Shown here piece after piece: positions 1 to 9,371 of a DNA stretch of 64,000 nt. The position numbers and the translations under genes were made by a program. The notes beneath the pieces were generated by a model, which saw only the letters and a program-made list of their open reading frames with translations, was not told the DNA's origin and did no database searches. Origin of the DNA: Rhodospirillaceae bacterium (GTDB lineage: Bacteria; Pseudomonadota; Alphaproteobacteria; CACIAM-22H2); assembly GCA_022843945.1 (NCBI GenBank), contig JALHMR010000002.1, positions 219,092 through 283,091 of the forward strand, in the 5' to 3' direction. Position 1 is the stretch's first letter, and every line of letters begins with the position of its first letter.

Positions 1-1
1 G

Positions 2-673
2 ACCTGCGGCGGGCTGGCCGGCGGTGACCGTTTGCGCATCGCCGTGACCGCCCAGACGGGCGCCGCGGCGACCGTGACGTCACAGTCCGCCGAGAAAATC
101 TACCGTTCGCTGGGTGACGATTGCCGGGTGGAAGTGACGCTCGCCGCCGATCCCGGTGCCTGGCTCGAATACCTGCCGCACGAGACCATCCTGTTCGAGG
201 GCGCGCGGCTGCGCCGACAGACGGATCTCCAGGTGGCGCCGGGCGGGCGCCTGCTGGCCTGCGAGATGGTGGTCTTCGGCCGGCTGGCGCGCGGTGAGCG
301 GTTCCGGACGGGTTTCCTGCGCGACGGCTGGACGGTTCGCCGCGACGGGCGCTTGATCTGGACCGATGCGTTGCGCCTCGATGGCGACATCGCCGCTTTG
401 CTGGGCCGGGATCGTGCCTTTGGCGGCGCCCTGGCGCTGGCCAGCGCGGTCTACGTGGCCGACGATGCGCCCGGCCAGCTCGAAGCGGCCCGCGAGTTTC
501 TCGCCGGCGCCGGCAGCCATGCCGCGGTGACGGTGGTCAACGGCCTGCTGCTGGCCCGCTTCTTCGGGCCGGACCCCGCTTCGGTCCGGCACGATCTCGG
601 TGTCTATCTCGGCGGCCTGCGGCAGCACGTCGCCGGCCTGGCGCCGCACCTGCCGCGCGTCTGGTATCACTAG
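2..673 (+). CDS. ureD: Urease accessory protein UreD (5' end outside window)
   Basis: UreD (UreH) is the scaffold that binds apo-urease and, with UreF and UreG, forms the nickel-insertion complex. The reading frame is open from base 2, where [11 protein letters not shown] matches the conserved glycine-rich UreD segment, so the start codon lies left of the window. The 223 residues present are the central and C-terminal parts; with a family length near 270-300, some 50-70 residues are missing. The fold is all-beta with no transmembrane segment, as expected for a cytoplasmic chaperone. It is followed after 20 bases by ureA and is the first visible gene of ureDABCEFG, which strongly supports the call. 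There is no sign of decay. Confidence 0.95.
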   Translation, partial: TCGGLAGGDRLRIAVTAQTGAAATVTSQSAEKIYRSLGDDCRVEVTLAADPGAWLEYLPHETILFEGARLRRQTDLQVAPGGRLLACEMVVFGRLARGERFRTGFLRDGWTVRRDGRLIWTDALRLDGDIAALLGRDRAFGGALALASAVYVADDAPGQLEAAREFLAGAGSHAAVTVVNGLLLARFFGPDPASVRHDLGVYLGGLRQHVAGLAPHLPRVWYH

Positions 674-693
674 GAAAACGAGGGGGAGAGACG

Positions 694-996
694 GTGAATC
701 TGACTCCACGGGAAAAGGACAAGCTGCTGGTCGCCATGGCGGCCGTGGTGGCGCGCCGGCGGTTGGAGCGCGGCGTCAAGCTCAACCACCCCGAGGCCGT
801 TGCCCTGATCACCGACTATGTCGTCGAGGGTGCGCGCGACGGGCGCAGCGTCGCCGAACTGATGCGCGACGGCGCCACCGTTCTCAAGCGCGACCAGGTG
901 ATGGAGGGCGTGGCCGATATGATCGCCGATATCCAGGTCGAGGCGACCTTCCCCGACGGCACCAAGCTCGTCACCGTCCACGAACCAATCCGCTGA
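694..996 (+). CDS. ureA: Urease gamma subunit
   Basis: Smallest structural subunit of urease (urea to ammonia and carbamate). The 100-residue length is exactly typical. The N-terminus [12 protein letters not shown] and the C-terminal [18 protein letters not shown] are hallmark gamma-subunit sequences. The ATG is preceded by a GGGGGAGAG ribosome binding site. It is separate from ureB, so this is the three-subunit bacterial arrangement rather than the fused Helicobacter type. ureB begins nine bases after its stop codon. Confidence 0.98.
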   Translation: MNLTPREKDKLLVAMAAVVARRRLERGVKLNHPEAVALITDYVVEGARDGRSVAELMRDGATVLKRDQVMEGVADMIADIQVEATFPDGTKLVTVHEPIR

Positions 997-1004
997 GGCA
1001 CGCC

Positions 1005-1316
1005 ATGATTCCCGGAGAGATCATCACCCAGTCGGGCGATATCGAGCTCAACGCCGGCCGTCCGACGGTGACGCTGGAGGTGGCCAATACCGGCGACCGG
1101 CCGATCCAGGTCGGCTCGCACTACCATTTCTTCGAGACCAACGAAGCGCTGGCGTTCGATCGGGCCAAGGCGCGCGGCTTCCGCCTCGACATCGCCGCCG
1201 GCACGGCGGTGCGCTTCGAGCCCGGCCAGACGCGCTCGGTGAAGCTGGTGGCCTATGGTGGCGAGCGCGCCGTCTACGGTTTCCAGGCCAAGATCTCCGG
1301 CAAGCTGGGAGGCTGA
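1005..1316 (+). CDS. ureB: Urease beta subunit
   Basis: Structural beta subunit, 103 residues, the usual length. It begins [18 protein letters not shown] and contains the conserved [12 protein letters not shown] motif near residues 31-42. A longer frame is open upstream, but the start at ATG 1005 fits the family N-terminus and the spacing from ureA. It carries no catalytic residue; it packs between the gamma and alpha subunits and its motif helps shape the active-site flap surroundings. ureC starts four bases after its stop, consistent with one polycistronic message. Confidence 0.97.
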   Translation: MIPGEIITQSGDIELNAGRPTVTLEVANTGDRPIQVGSHYHFFETNEALAFDRAKARGFRLDIAAGTAVRFEPGQTRSVKLVAYGGERAVYGFQAKISGKLGG

Positions 1317-1319
1317 GCC

Positions 1320-3032
<1,713 letters not shown>

Positions 3033-3033
3033 C

Positions 3034-3516
3034 ATGCGCGCCCATCGCCGCATCCCGGCCGGACACTGGCCCCGCGCGCAATGCCGGGGCTCGATCACGC
3101 TGGCTTATGACGACCGGCACCGGCGGCGCATGCGATTGACCACGGATGAGGGGCAGGATCTCATCCTCGACCTGCCGCAGGCCGTGGTCCTCGCCGATGG
3201 CGACGGGCTGATGCTGGAAGCGGGGGATTTCGTGGCGGTCAAGGCCGCGCCCGAGGACGTGGTCGAGATCACGGCCGAGCCCGGCCTGCTGCTGCGCCTC
3301 GCCTGGCATATCGGCAATCGTCATTTCCCGGCCCAGATCGAGGCAACCCGCATCCTCATTCGGGACGACCACGTGATGGTTGACATGGTCGAAGGGCTTG
3401 GCGGGCGGATCCGCCGCATCCGCGCGCCCTTCAACCCGGAAGGCGGGGCCTATGCCGGCGGCGGTCACGACCACTCTCACGACGACGAGCATGATCACGA
3501 CCATGAGCACCACTGA
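3034..3516 (+). CDS. ureE: Urease nickel metallochaperone UreE
   Basis: UreE delivers Ni(II) to the UreG/UreF/UreD complex. The 160-residue product has the UreE N-terminal beta domain (about 1-75), the metal-binding ferredoxin-like C-terminal domain (about 76-140, with the conserved WHIGNRH motif near residues 90-96) and a histidine/aspartate-rich tail (about 143-160) that can store extra nickel. The ATG is one base beyond the ureC stop. Its last 14 bases overlap the start of ureF, suggesting translational coupling. Confidence 0.95.
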   Translation: MRAHRRIPAGHWPRAQCRGSITLAYDDRHRRRMRLTTDEGQDLILDLPQAVVLADGDGLMLEAGDFVAVKAAPEDVVEITAEPGLLLRLAWHIGNRHFPAQIEATRILIRDDHVMVDMVEGLGGRIRRIRAPFNPEGGAYAGGGHDHSHDDEHDHDHEHH

Positions 3517-4183
3517 CGCGGCGCTCTACCGGCTGATGACCTGGTTGTCGCCGGCCTATCCGCTCGGCGCCTTCAGCTACAGCCATGGTCTGGAATTCGC
3601 GGTGGAGACCGGCGTGGTGCGCACCGGCGCCGATCTCACCGACTGGATCACCGTGGTGCTGGAGCGGGGGGCGGGGCGGATCGACGGCGCCCTGCTGGCA
3701 GCGGCCTGGCGCGCGACGCAGGGCGGCGACGACCGCCGTCTGGCGGAAGTCTGTGAGACTGCCGCGGCCTGGCGGAGCAGCGCCGAGACCGCGCTCGAGA
3801 GCTCGGCCCAGGGCGCGGCCTTCGTCACCATCACCCGCGCCGCCTGGCCGCATCCCGATTTCGAGCGCCGGAGCGGGATGGTGGGTGTGTCGCTGGCCAG
3901 TGCACTGGGAACCGCGGCGGCGGTTCATGGCCTGGCGCTTCAACCGGTGCTGCTGGCCTATCTGCAGGCCTTCGCGGCCAACCTCGTATCGGCGGGGGTG
4001 CGGCTGGTGCCGCTCGGCCAGACCGACGGGCAGCGCACGATCGCCGCCCTGGAGCCGGTGGTCGGACGGCTGGCCGCGGCCGCGCTCGACACGGACCTCG
4101 ACGATTTGGGCACCAGCGCGCCGCTGATCGACTGGTGCTCGATGAAACACGAAACCCAATACACCCGGTTGTTCCGCTCATGA
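3503..4183 (+). CDS. ureF: Urease accessory protein UreF
   Basis: UreF is the all-helical activator that regulates the UreG GTPase in the pre-activation complex. The start at ATG 3503 gives [17 protein letters not shown], the standard UreF N-terminus, followed by [11 protein letters not shown] (about 22-32), its most conserved motif. The length is 226 residues, as usual. A longer open frame upstream overlaps the ureE histidine tail and is rejected as non-coding for ureF. The stop overlaps the ureG start as ATGA. Confidence 0.95.
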   Translation: MSTTDAALYRLMTWLSPAYPLGAFSYSHGLEFAVETGVVRTGADLTDWITVVLERGAGRIDGALLAAAWRATQGGDDRRLAEVCETAAAWRSSAETALESSAQGAAFVTITRAAWPHPDFERRSGMVGVSLASALGTAAAVHGLALQPVLLAYLQAFAANLVSAGVRLVPLGQTDGQRTIAALEPVVGRLAAAALDTDLDDLGTSAPLIDWCSMKHETQYTRLFRS

Positions 4184-4827
4184 CATCACCCCATGGTCCT
4201 TTGCGTGTCGGTGTCGGTGGGCCCGTCGGCTCGGGCAAGACGGCGCTGGTCGATCGCCTGTGCAAGCACCTGCGCGAGCGCTACCGCCTGGCGGTCATCA
4301 CCAACGACATCTACACCAAGGAGGACGCCCAGTTCCTCACCCGCTCGGGGGCGCTGGCGCCGGAGCGCATCATGGGGGTCGAGACCGGCGGCTGCCCGCA
4401 CACCGCCATCCGCGAGGATGCCTCGGCCAACCTGGCCGCGGTCGCCGATATGTGCCGGCGATTCCCCGATCTCGATGTCGTATTCGTTGAGTCGGGTGGC
4501 GACAATCTGGCGGCCACGTTCAGCCCCGAGCTTGCGGATATCACGATCTATGTCATCGACGTGGCGGCCGGCGACAAGATTCCGCGCAAAGGGGGGCCCG
4601 GCATCACGCGCTCCGACCTGCTGGTGATCAACAAGATCGACCTGGCGCCCCTGGTCGGCGCCAGCCTGGAGGTCATGGACCGGGACGCAAGGATGATGCG
4701 CGGCACCCGGCCCTTCCTGTTCAGCAACCTCAAGGAAGAGCGCGGCGTGGCCGAGATCGCCGCCTTTATTATCGAGGCCGGCGGGGTCGAGCCGGGCGTG
4801 GCGTCGGCGGCAGCAGCCCAGTCCTGA
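4180..4827 (+). CDS. ureG: Urease accessory GTPase UreG
   Basis: SIMIBI-class GTPase that couples GTP hydrolysis to nickel insertion. The start at ATG 4180 overlaps the ureF stop by four bases. The P-loop GGPVGSGKT lies near residues 13-21, the metal-relaying CPH motif in [11 protein letters not shown], and the G4-like [10 protein letters not shown] later. The length is 215 residues, slightly longer than usual because of an Ala-rich tail (ASAAAAQS). It closes the urease operon; a weak GC-rich hairpin at about 4841-4860 follows but has no T-tract. Confidence 0.97.
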   Translation: MTSPHGPLRVGVGGPVGSGKTALVDRLCKHLRERYRLAVITNDIYTKEDAQFLTRSGALAPERIMGVETGGCPHTAIREDASANLAAVADMCRRFPDLDVVFVESGGDNLAATFSPELADITIYVIDVAAGDKIPRKGGPGITRSDLLVINKIDLAPLVGASLEVMDRDARMMRGTRPFLFSNLKEERGVAEIAAFIIEAGGVEPGVASAAAAQS

Positions 4828-4921
4828 TCTGCCTCGGGTGCGTTCGGCCGAAGGCCGGCGCATTGGAGGTAAGCGGCGCATTTCGCGAGCGGCACGGTCA
4901 AGCTGGTCACAAGTTTGATGC

Positions 4922-4966
4922 GTGTGGTCCTCCGTTCGAGGCGATAAGATAACGGTATCGCCACAC
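4922..4966. promoter_or_regulatory. Dyad upstream of the first EPS gene
   Basis: An inverted repeat with arms GGCGATA (4940-4946) and TATCGCC (4956-4962), plus outer GTGTGG/CCACAC, sits just before the coding start at 4978. The following CTATTTTTG means it could also act as a weak terminator for the urease message. Which role applies cannot be decided from sequence alone. Confidence 0.35.
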
Positions 4967-4977
4967 CTATTTTTGCT

Positions 4978-5955
4978 GTGAGTATGACGGCTGCATCGCT
5001 GAATCTCGCGCCCGAGCGGCGCACCATGGAGCATCTGCGCGAAGAGGTCGGCCGGATTGCCTCTTACATTCCCCGCGCCAAGCCGGTGGTCTATCTCGAC
5101 TATCCGGTGCACACCAATATCGGCGACCTGCTGATCGAGCGCGGCACGAACCTGTTCTTCAAGGAACTGGGCTATCGGGTCACGGATCGGCGCTCGGTCT
5201 ATGATTTCTGCGAGTGCGCCATGGAGCGCATGCCCAAGGACGCGACTATCGTCCTGCACGGCGGCGGCAACTTCGGCGACCTCTATCATCTGCATCAGCC
5301 GTTCCGCGAGCGCATCATCGAGCGCTTTCGCGACCATCCGATCGTCATGATGCCGCAGACCATCCATTTCGAGCGCGAGGAGAACCTGCGCCGGGCGGCG
5401 GCGGTGTTCTCGCGACACGACAACCTCACCGTCCTCCTGCGTGACCAGAGCTCGCTCGAGTTCTTTCGGCGGCATTTCCAGAACCCTGTGCACCTGGCGC
5501 CCGACATGGCGCATTTCCTGCTGGGTTCCTTCAACCCGGCCGCAGTCGACGCGGAGAATCCGCGGACGCTGCTCTTCGCCCGCCGCGACAAGGAGACGCG
5601 GCCGATCGGCGCGATCCCGCCGGGGGCCAGCGCGCCGGCGGACTGGGAGGACGTGATCTCCTCCGTCGAGACGCTGGCTTTCCGGGTGTTCCGCAAGCTG
5701 CATTTCAAGCATTGCAGCTTCGGCGGCAAGCGCTCGCTGCATGCGGGCTGGGCGGTGATCCGCGACCGGCTGATTGCCAACGGCGCCAGGCTGATCAACG
5801 GCTACGACGTCGTGGTCACCAACCGGCTGCACGCGGCGCTGTTCGGCCTGCTGCTGGGCCGCCAAGTGGTGATGATGGACAACTCGAACGCCAAGCTGTC
5901 GAACTACTACGCCACCTGGCTGCAGGGCCATCCCGACGCACGCTTCGTGCACTGA
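4978..5955 (+). CDS. Polysaccharide pyruvyl transferase family protein
   Basis: Probable ketal-pyruvyl transferase acting on exopolysaccharide sugars, with phosphoenolpyruvate as donor (PssK/ExoV-like). The 325-residue product shows the family pattern: HTNIGDLLIERG near 38-49, the glycine-rich VLHGGGNFGDLY (about 93-104), VMMPQTIHF (about 123-131) and a late LINGYDVVVTNRLHAALFG segment that corresponds to the C-terminal nucleotide-recognition region. GTG 4978 and ATG 4984 are both possible starts. It is cytoplasmic with no signal peptide. It lies alone on the + strand facing three convergent glycosyltransferases, so it marks the left end of the EPS locus. Confidence 0.85.
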   Translation: MSMTAASLNLAPERRTMEHLREEVGRIASYIPRAKPVVYLDYPVHTNIGDLLIERGTNLFFKELGYRVTDRRSVYDFCECAMERMPKDATIVLHGGGNFGDLYHLHQPFRERIIERFRDHPIVMMPQTIHFEREENLRRAAAVFSRHDNLTVLLRDQSSLEFFRRHFQNPVHLAPDMAHFLLGSFNPAAVDAENPRTLLFARRDKETRPIGAIPPGASAPADWEDVISSVETLAFRVFRKLHFKHCSFGGKRSLHAGWAVIRDRLIANGARLINGYDVVVTNRLHAALFGLLLGRQVVMMDNSNAKLSNYYATWLQGHPDARFVH

Positions 5956-5973
5956 AGCGCGCTGAGCCGGACG

Positions 5974-6915
5974 CTACGGGTTGGCGAGGGGGGCGGGACC
6001 CGGCGGTGAATCGCGCAGAGTAGCCAGACGGTCGGCGATGCGCCCGGGCAGCATGCCCCACGGCTTGATGAACAACACGTGCACCTGGTACAGCGCGAAA
6101 GCGGCGATGGCCGCGTGGCGCGGGACGGGCAGATCCAGGCGTTCGGCGTAGCGGCTGTAGTACTTTCGGAAGAAATAATTGGTGTAGTAGACGTTCCAGA
6201 ACAGGCGCTGCAGGCGGCCGACGCGCTGGCCGCCGCTGGGGTTCTCCTGGCGGCTGAGCTCGACGCAGTGCGTGTCGTTGGTCACCAGGATGGTGTGGCC
6301 GTTGACGAAAGCGTTGAGCTGGAAATCCGACTCTTCGCGGTAGCCGTTGCCCTTGGCATAGAAGGCGTCGTAGCCGTACTTCTCGAGCAGCTCCTTGCGC
6401 GTCAGGATGACCGAATGCGTCAGGGGCGCGGTCAGGTCGCCGCGGAAGCGCGCCTCGACCCGGAACTCGCAGAACAGCTTCTTGAACGGTGCACGACGCG
6501 AGGAGCCATAGCCGAACTCCTCGATCGCCGCCTCGGCCGACTGGCTGGCCCGCTTGTGCACCAGCCGGCCGGAAACGATCGAGGCGCCGGTGGTCTGCAG
6601 CTTCTCCAGGCAGGTCCGGGCGTAGCCGGGCTCCAGGTAGACATCGTCGTCGCAGTAGAGCACGTACTCGTTGGTCGCAGTCCTGAAACCGAGGGTGCGG
6701 GAGAACGCGGCGCCCCGCCGCTCGCCGTTGCGCAGCACGCGCGTCGGGATGGCCGGAAAGCGGCCAGCCAGCTCGGCGATGACCGCGGGGCTGTCGTCGG
6801 AGCCGGCGTCGTCGACGAAGATGACCTCGGAGACGCCATGCTGGCGATAGAAGGTCTCGCCCACCAGGCGGATGGTATGCGCCCGGTTCCGCGTCGGTAC
6901 GATCAGGGTAATCAT
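5974..6915 (-). CDS. Family 2 glycosyltransferase
   Basis: Predicted GT-A inverting sugar transferase of 313 residues. It starts MITLIVPTRNRAHT, has EVIFVDDAGSDDS (about 30-42) and a metal-binding DDD triad at 89-91 in YCDDDVYLEPG. No transmembrane segment precedes the catalytic domain; a hydrophobic stretch near 270-285 may be membrane-associated. It forms a pair with the next upstream gene (start 7894), eight bases apart on the same strand, so the two are cotranscribed. It likely adds one residue to the EPS repeat unit; donor and acceptor cannot be read from sequence. Confidence 0.85.
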   Translation of the reverse strand: MITLIVPTRNRAHTIRLVGETFYRQHGVSEVIFVDDAGSDDSPAVIAELAGRFPAIPTRVLRNGERRGAAFSRTLGFRTATNEYVLYCDDDVYLEPGYARTCLEKLQTTGASIVSGRLVHKRASQSAEAAIEEFGYGSSRRAPFKKLFCEFRVEARFRGDLTAPLTHSVILTRKELLEKYGYDAFYAKGNGYREESDFQLNAFVNGHTILVTNDTHCVELSRQENPSGGQRVGRLQRLFWNVYYTNYFFRKYYSRYAERLDLPVPRHAAIAAFALYQVHVLFIKPWGMLPGRIADRLATLRDSPPGPAPLANP

Positions 6916-6922
6916 CGAAACC

Positions 6923-7894
6923 TCAGGTGCTGTTGGGCAGCTTCTGGAACTGGCGCCGCAGACGATCCCAGAACGTCTCCGGCGCGCCGCGCTCGCAGCG
7001 CGTGATGTACTGCCGCACGTCGTCGCTCAGGCGGTAGATGCCGGACGAGCGGCGGGCCGACGAGCGAACGGCCATGGTCGTCGCGTCGACGATGGCCCGC
7101 AGGCTCTGGCTGACGAGGCCGTTGTAGAAGCCCTTGGCCGTCATGCCGGCGGCGGCGCGCATCAGGCTGAGCCAGGGCGTGCCGAACTTGTACTCAATGA
7201 ACAGCGTGTTGCGGACCGCGTAGTAGTAGCGCCCGCGGCTCCACTGGATGCGGGCTTCCGGGTCGACGCGATGTCGGACGATCAGCTCCGGTGCGTACTT
7301 GATGTAATAGCCGAGATTGAGGATGCGATAGCAGAGGTCCCGTTCTTCGCCGCCGAAGAACAGTGTGGCGTCGTAGCCGCCCGCAGCCTCGAAGGCGTGA
7401 CGGCGGACCGCGTAGCCGGCACCGACGAAGCGGGTGGCGTGGAACTCCTCCGCCGAGCGCGGACGAAGAGCGGCCGGGTAGTCCCAGGACACGTCGTCGT
7501 CCTCGCCGGTGTAGTAGTTCAGGATGCGAAAGGCGACCGCGCCGAGCTCCGGCTCCCGGTCGAGCCGCTGGACGACACGTGTCAGCATGTGCTCGTCGGC
7601 GAAAACCGCGTCGTTGTCGATCGCCACGACGATCGGTGCATCGCCGATATGCGTGGCGATATTGCGGCCCATGGCGACACCGACGTTCCGGCCGAGCTCG
7701 CGGAGCACGACGTTGGCCTTGCCGCTGGCGAAGGCGCGCAGGCGCGCAACGTTCGCGGGCGTGCTGCCCTGGTCGACGATATGTACATTCAGGGTGACGC
7801 CCCGCTGCGCCAGGGCGCTCTCGATGGCATCGATTGTCTCGTCGATCCGGTTCCAGGACAGGACGACGACATCAACCTTCGGCATTACGATCAT
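6923..7894 (-). CDS. Family 2 glycosyltransferase
   Basis: GT-A glycosyltransferase, 323 residues from the ATG at 7894, chosen because a GAGGA ribosome binding site precedes it; an in-frame start 30 bases further upstream has no such site. Visible motifs are DVVVLSWNR (about 8-16), HIVDQGSTP, and DND in VAIDNDAVF as the metal-binding triad, with FGGEERDLCYRI later as the catalytic-base region. This resembles rhamnosyl/dTDP-sugar type GT2 enzymes. It belongs to a three-gene minus-strand run (9118 to 5974) facing away from the Wzc gene. Confidence 0.85.
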   Translation of the reverse strand: MIVMPKVDVVVLSWNRIDETIDAIESALAQRGVTLNVHIVDQGSTPANVARLRAFASGKANVVLRELGRNVGVAMGRNIATHIGDAPIVVAIDNDAVFADEHMLTRVVQRLDREPELGAVAFRILNYYTGEDDDVSWDYPAALRPRSAEEFHATRFVGAGYAVRRHAFEAAGGYDATLFFGGEERDLCYRILNLGYYIKYAPELIVRHRVDPEARIQWSRGRYYYAVRNTLFIEYKFGTPWLSLMRAAAGMTAKGFYNGLVSQSLRAIVDATTMAVRSSARRSSGIYRLSDDVRQYITRCERGAPETFWDRLRRQFQKLPNST

Positions 7895-7930
7895 GGAGTT
7901 TCCTCGGTTGAAAGGTCGAAACACGCCGCT

Positions 7931-9118
7931 CTATGAAGGCAAGTGGCTGCTGTTGTCACGGATCGAGGCCGCCGGCGTCCAGATCCGGAAGCGCTGGCCG
8001 CGCAAGGCGCGCCAGACGCCGACGCCGGTCGCCACGAATGACCACAAGGCGTCCACCACGACCGTCACGATCGGCAACCGCCAGTAACGGTCCACGAAGA
8101 TGATGATGGTGGCGGTGAGCACGGCGCTGACCGCGATGGAAAGGCCCGCGGCCCGGGTTATGGCGGCCAGGCCGAAGACCGCGGCGAAGGCAAGAAACAC
8201 GACGGTGAACCAGCGCAACAGTTTGTGGGAGACGTACTTGTAGGCGGTCAGCAGGCCGAGCCGGCGCAAGCGGGGCCAGAGCAGGCGATGCGAAACGAAG
8301 GCCTGGCACGAGATGCGAACCTTGCGGCGGAACTCTTCCGCGGCATTGGGCACGGAGCGCTCGAAGGCGCGTACGTCCGGCGCCCGGACGATGCGATAGC
8401 CCTCGCAGAGGACGCGAAGCGACAGGTACATGTCGTCGGCGACGCTTCGCGGGATGGGGCGGTACAGATGCCGGCGAACCGCGTAGAGCGAACCGTCGGC
8501 CCCCATCACAGAGCCCGTATCGCTCTCGAGCTGCTTGATCCATTCCTCCAGCCGCCAGTAGAGCGAGCCGGTGGTGGCCGTGGCTGTCTCTCCGACATTC
8601 ACGTAGGTGAGATGGCCGCAGACGCAGCCGACATCGGGAGCCTGGAAGTAGCGGGCCATGTTGACCAGGGCGCCCGGCTCGATATGAACGTTGGCATCGG
8701 TCAGGACGAGGATGTCGCCGGTCGCCAGGGCCGAAATCCGGTTGAGGCCGTAGGCCTTGCCACGACGCACGGGAGAGACGACCAGGTCGATCTGCGAGGC
8801 GTAGGACTTGAGGATTTCCGTCGTTCCGTCGTCCGCGCCGTCGACATAGACCAGGATCTGGAGATGGCCGAGCCGTCGCCGCAGCTCGAGGCAGTTCTCG
8901 ATCTTGGCCCGGATGACCGGGGCCTCGTTATAGGCGCAGACGCAGATGGAGAACGACACCGCAAGCGGCGGCGCAGCGCGCTTCACTAATGCGGGCCGCC
9001 ACCAACGCATAAACGAAAGTGATAGGGGATACGTCCCGAAAGGGTGAAGGGCGATCAGTAGAGATATGCCGGCCGCGCCGAACAGCAGGAAAGCGGCTGC
9101 GTCCACATCAACCTCCAA
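7931..9118 (-). CDS. Membrane-anchored family 2 glycosyltransferase (BcsA/NodC-like)
   Basis: A 395-residue processive-type glycosyltransferase. There is an N-terminal membrane segment (about 8-27), then a GT-A domain with VCAYNEAP (60-67), YVDGADDGT (91-99), the TDAN metal site (140-143) and SVADDMYLS (225-233). The RRKVR segment later stands where QxxRW occurs in synthases. It ends with two or three transmembrane helices (about 305-370). It could extend a lipid-linked glycan at the inner face of the membrane. Its start faces the Wzc gene across a 253-base divergent promoter region. Confidence 0.85.
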   Translation of the reverse strand: MEVDVDAAAFLLFGAAGISLLIALHPFGTYPLSLSFMRWWRPALVKRAAPPLAVSFSICVCAYNEAPVIRAKIENCLELRRRLGHLQILVYVDGADDGTTEILKSYASQIDLVVSPVRRGKAYGLNRISALATGDILVLTDANVHIEPGALVNMARYFQAPDVGCVCGHLTYVNVGETATATTGSLYWRLEEWIKQLESDTGSVMGADGSLYAVRRHLYRPIPRSVADDMYLSLRVLCEGYRIVRAPDVRAFERSVPNAAEEFRRKVRISCQAFVSHRLLWPRLRRLGLLTAYKYVSHKLLRWFTVVFLAFAAVFGLAAITRAAGLSIAVSAVLTATIIIFVDRYWRLPIVTVVVDALWSFVATGVGVWRALRGQRFRIWTPAASIRDNSSHLPS

Positions 9119-9371
9119 TGGGGATTGCTAGGACCAGAAAATGGTAACGCGGGGTGAATGCATCACGAAATCTTTCGGGGATTGTCCTTGGCCGGATGGA
9201 ACCGTGGCCGTGGCAATTTCGTGTGCAAACTGAGGCCACGAAAGATGGCGAAGTTCGTTGCTTTAAATGAGCTTGGGCAATCTTATTTGATGCCAAGCGC
9301 CACAGAAGCGCATGCGTGATTTTGTTCCCTCCGGGGCAGCTTTGGCCTCCCAAACGATGGGCGAATGATTG
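9119..9371. promoter_or_regulatory. Divergent intergenic region between glycosyltransferase and wzc-like genes
   Basis: A 253-base region of clearly lower GC than the flanking genes, separating two divergently transcribed EPS operons, so it must contain both promoters. I see no convincing sigma-54 or sigma-70 boxes and no strong hairpin. Confidence 0.5.

Noticed and set aside
4841..4860. Terminator after ureG
   Set aside because: There is a short GC hairpin but no T-tract follows it, so it does not meet the intrinsic terminator pattern.
4186..5952. A 588-codon minus-strand open frame across ureG and the pyruvyl-transferase-like gene
   Set aside because: It spans two well-supported genes and an intergenic gap, and its product has no recognisable fold.
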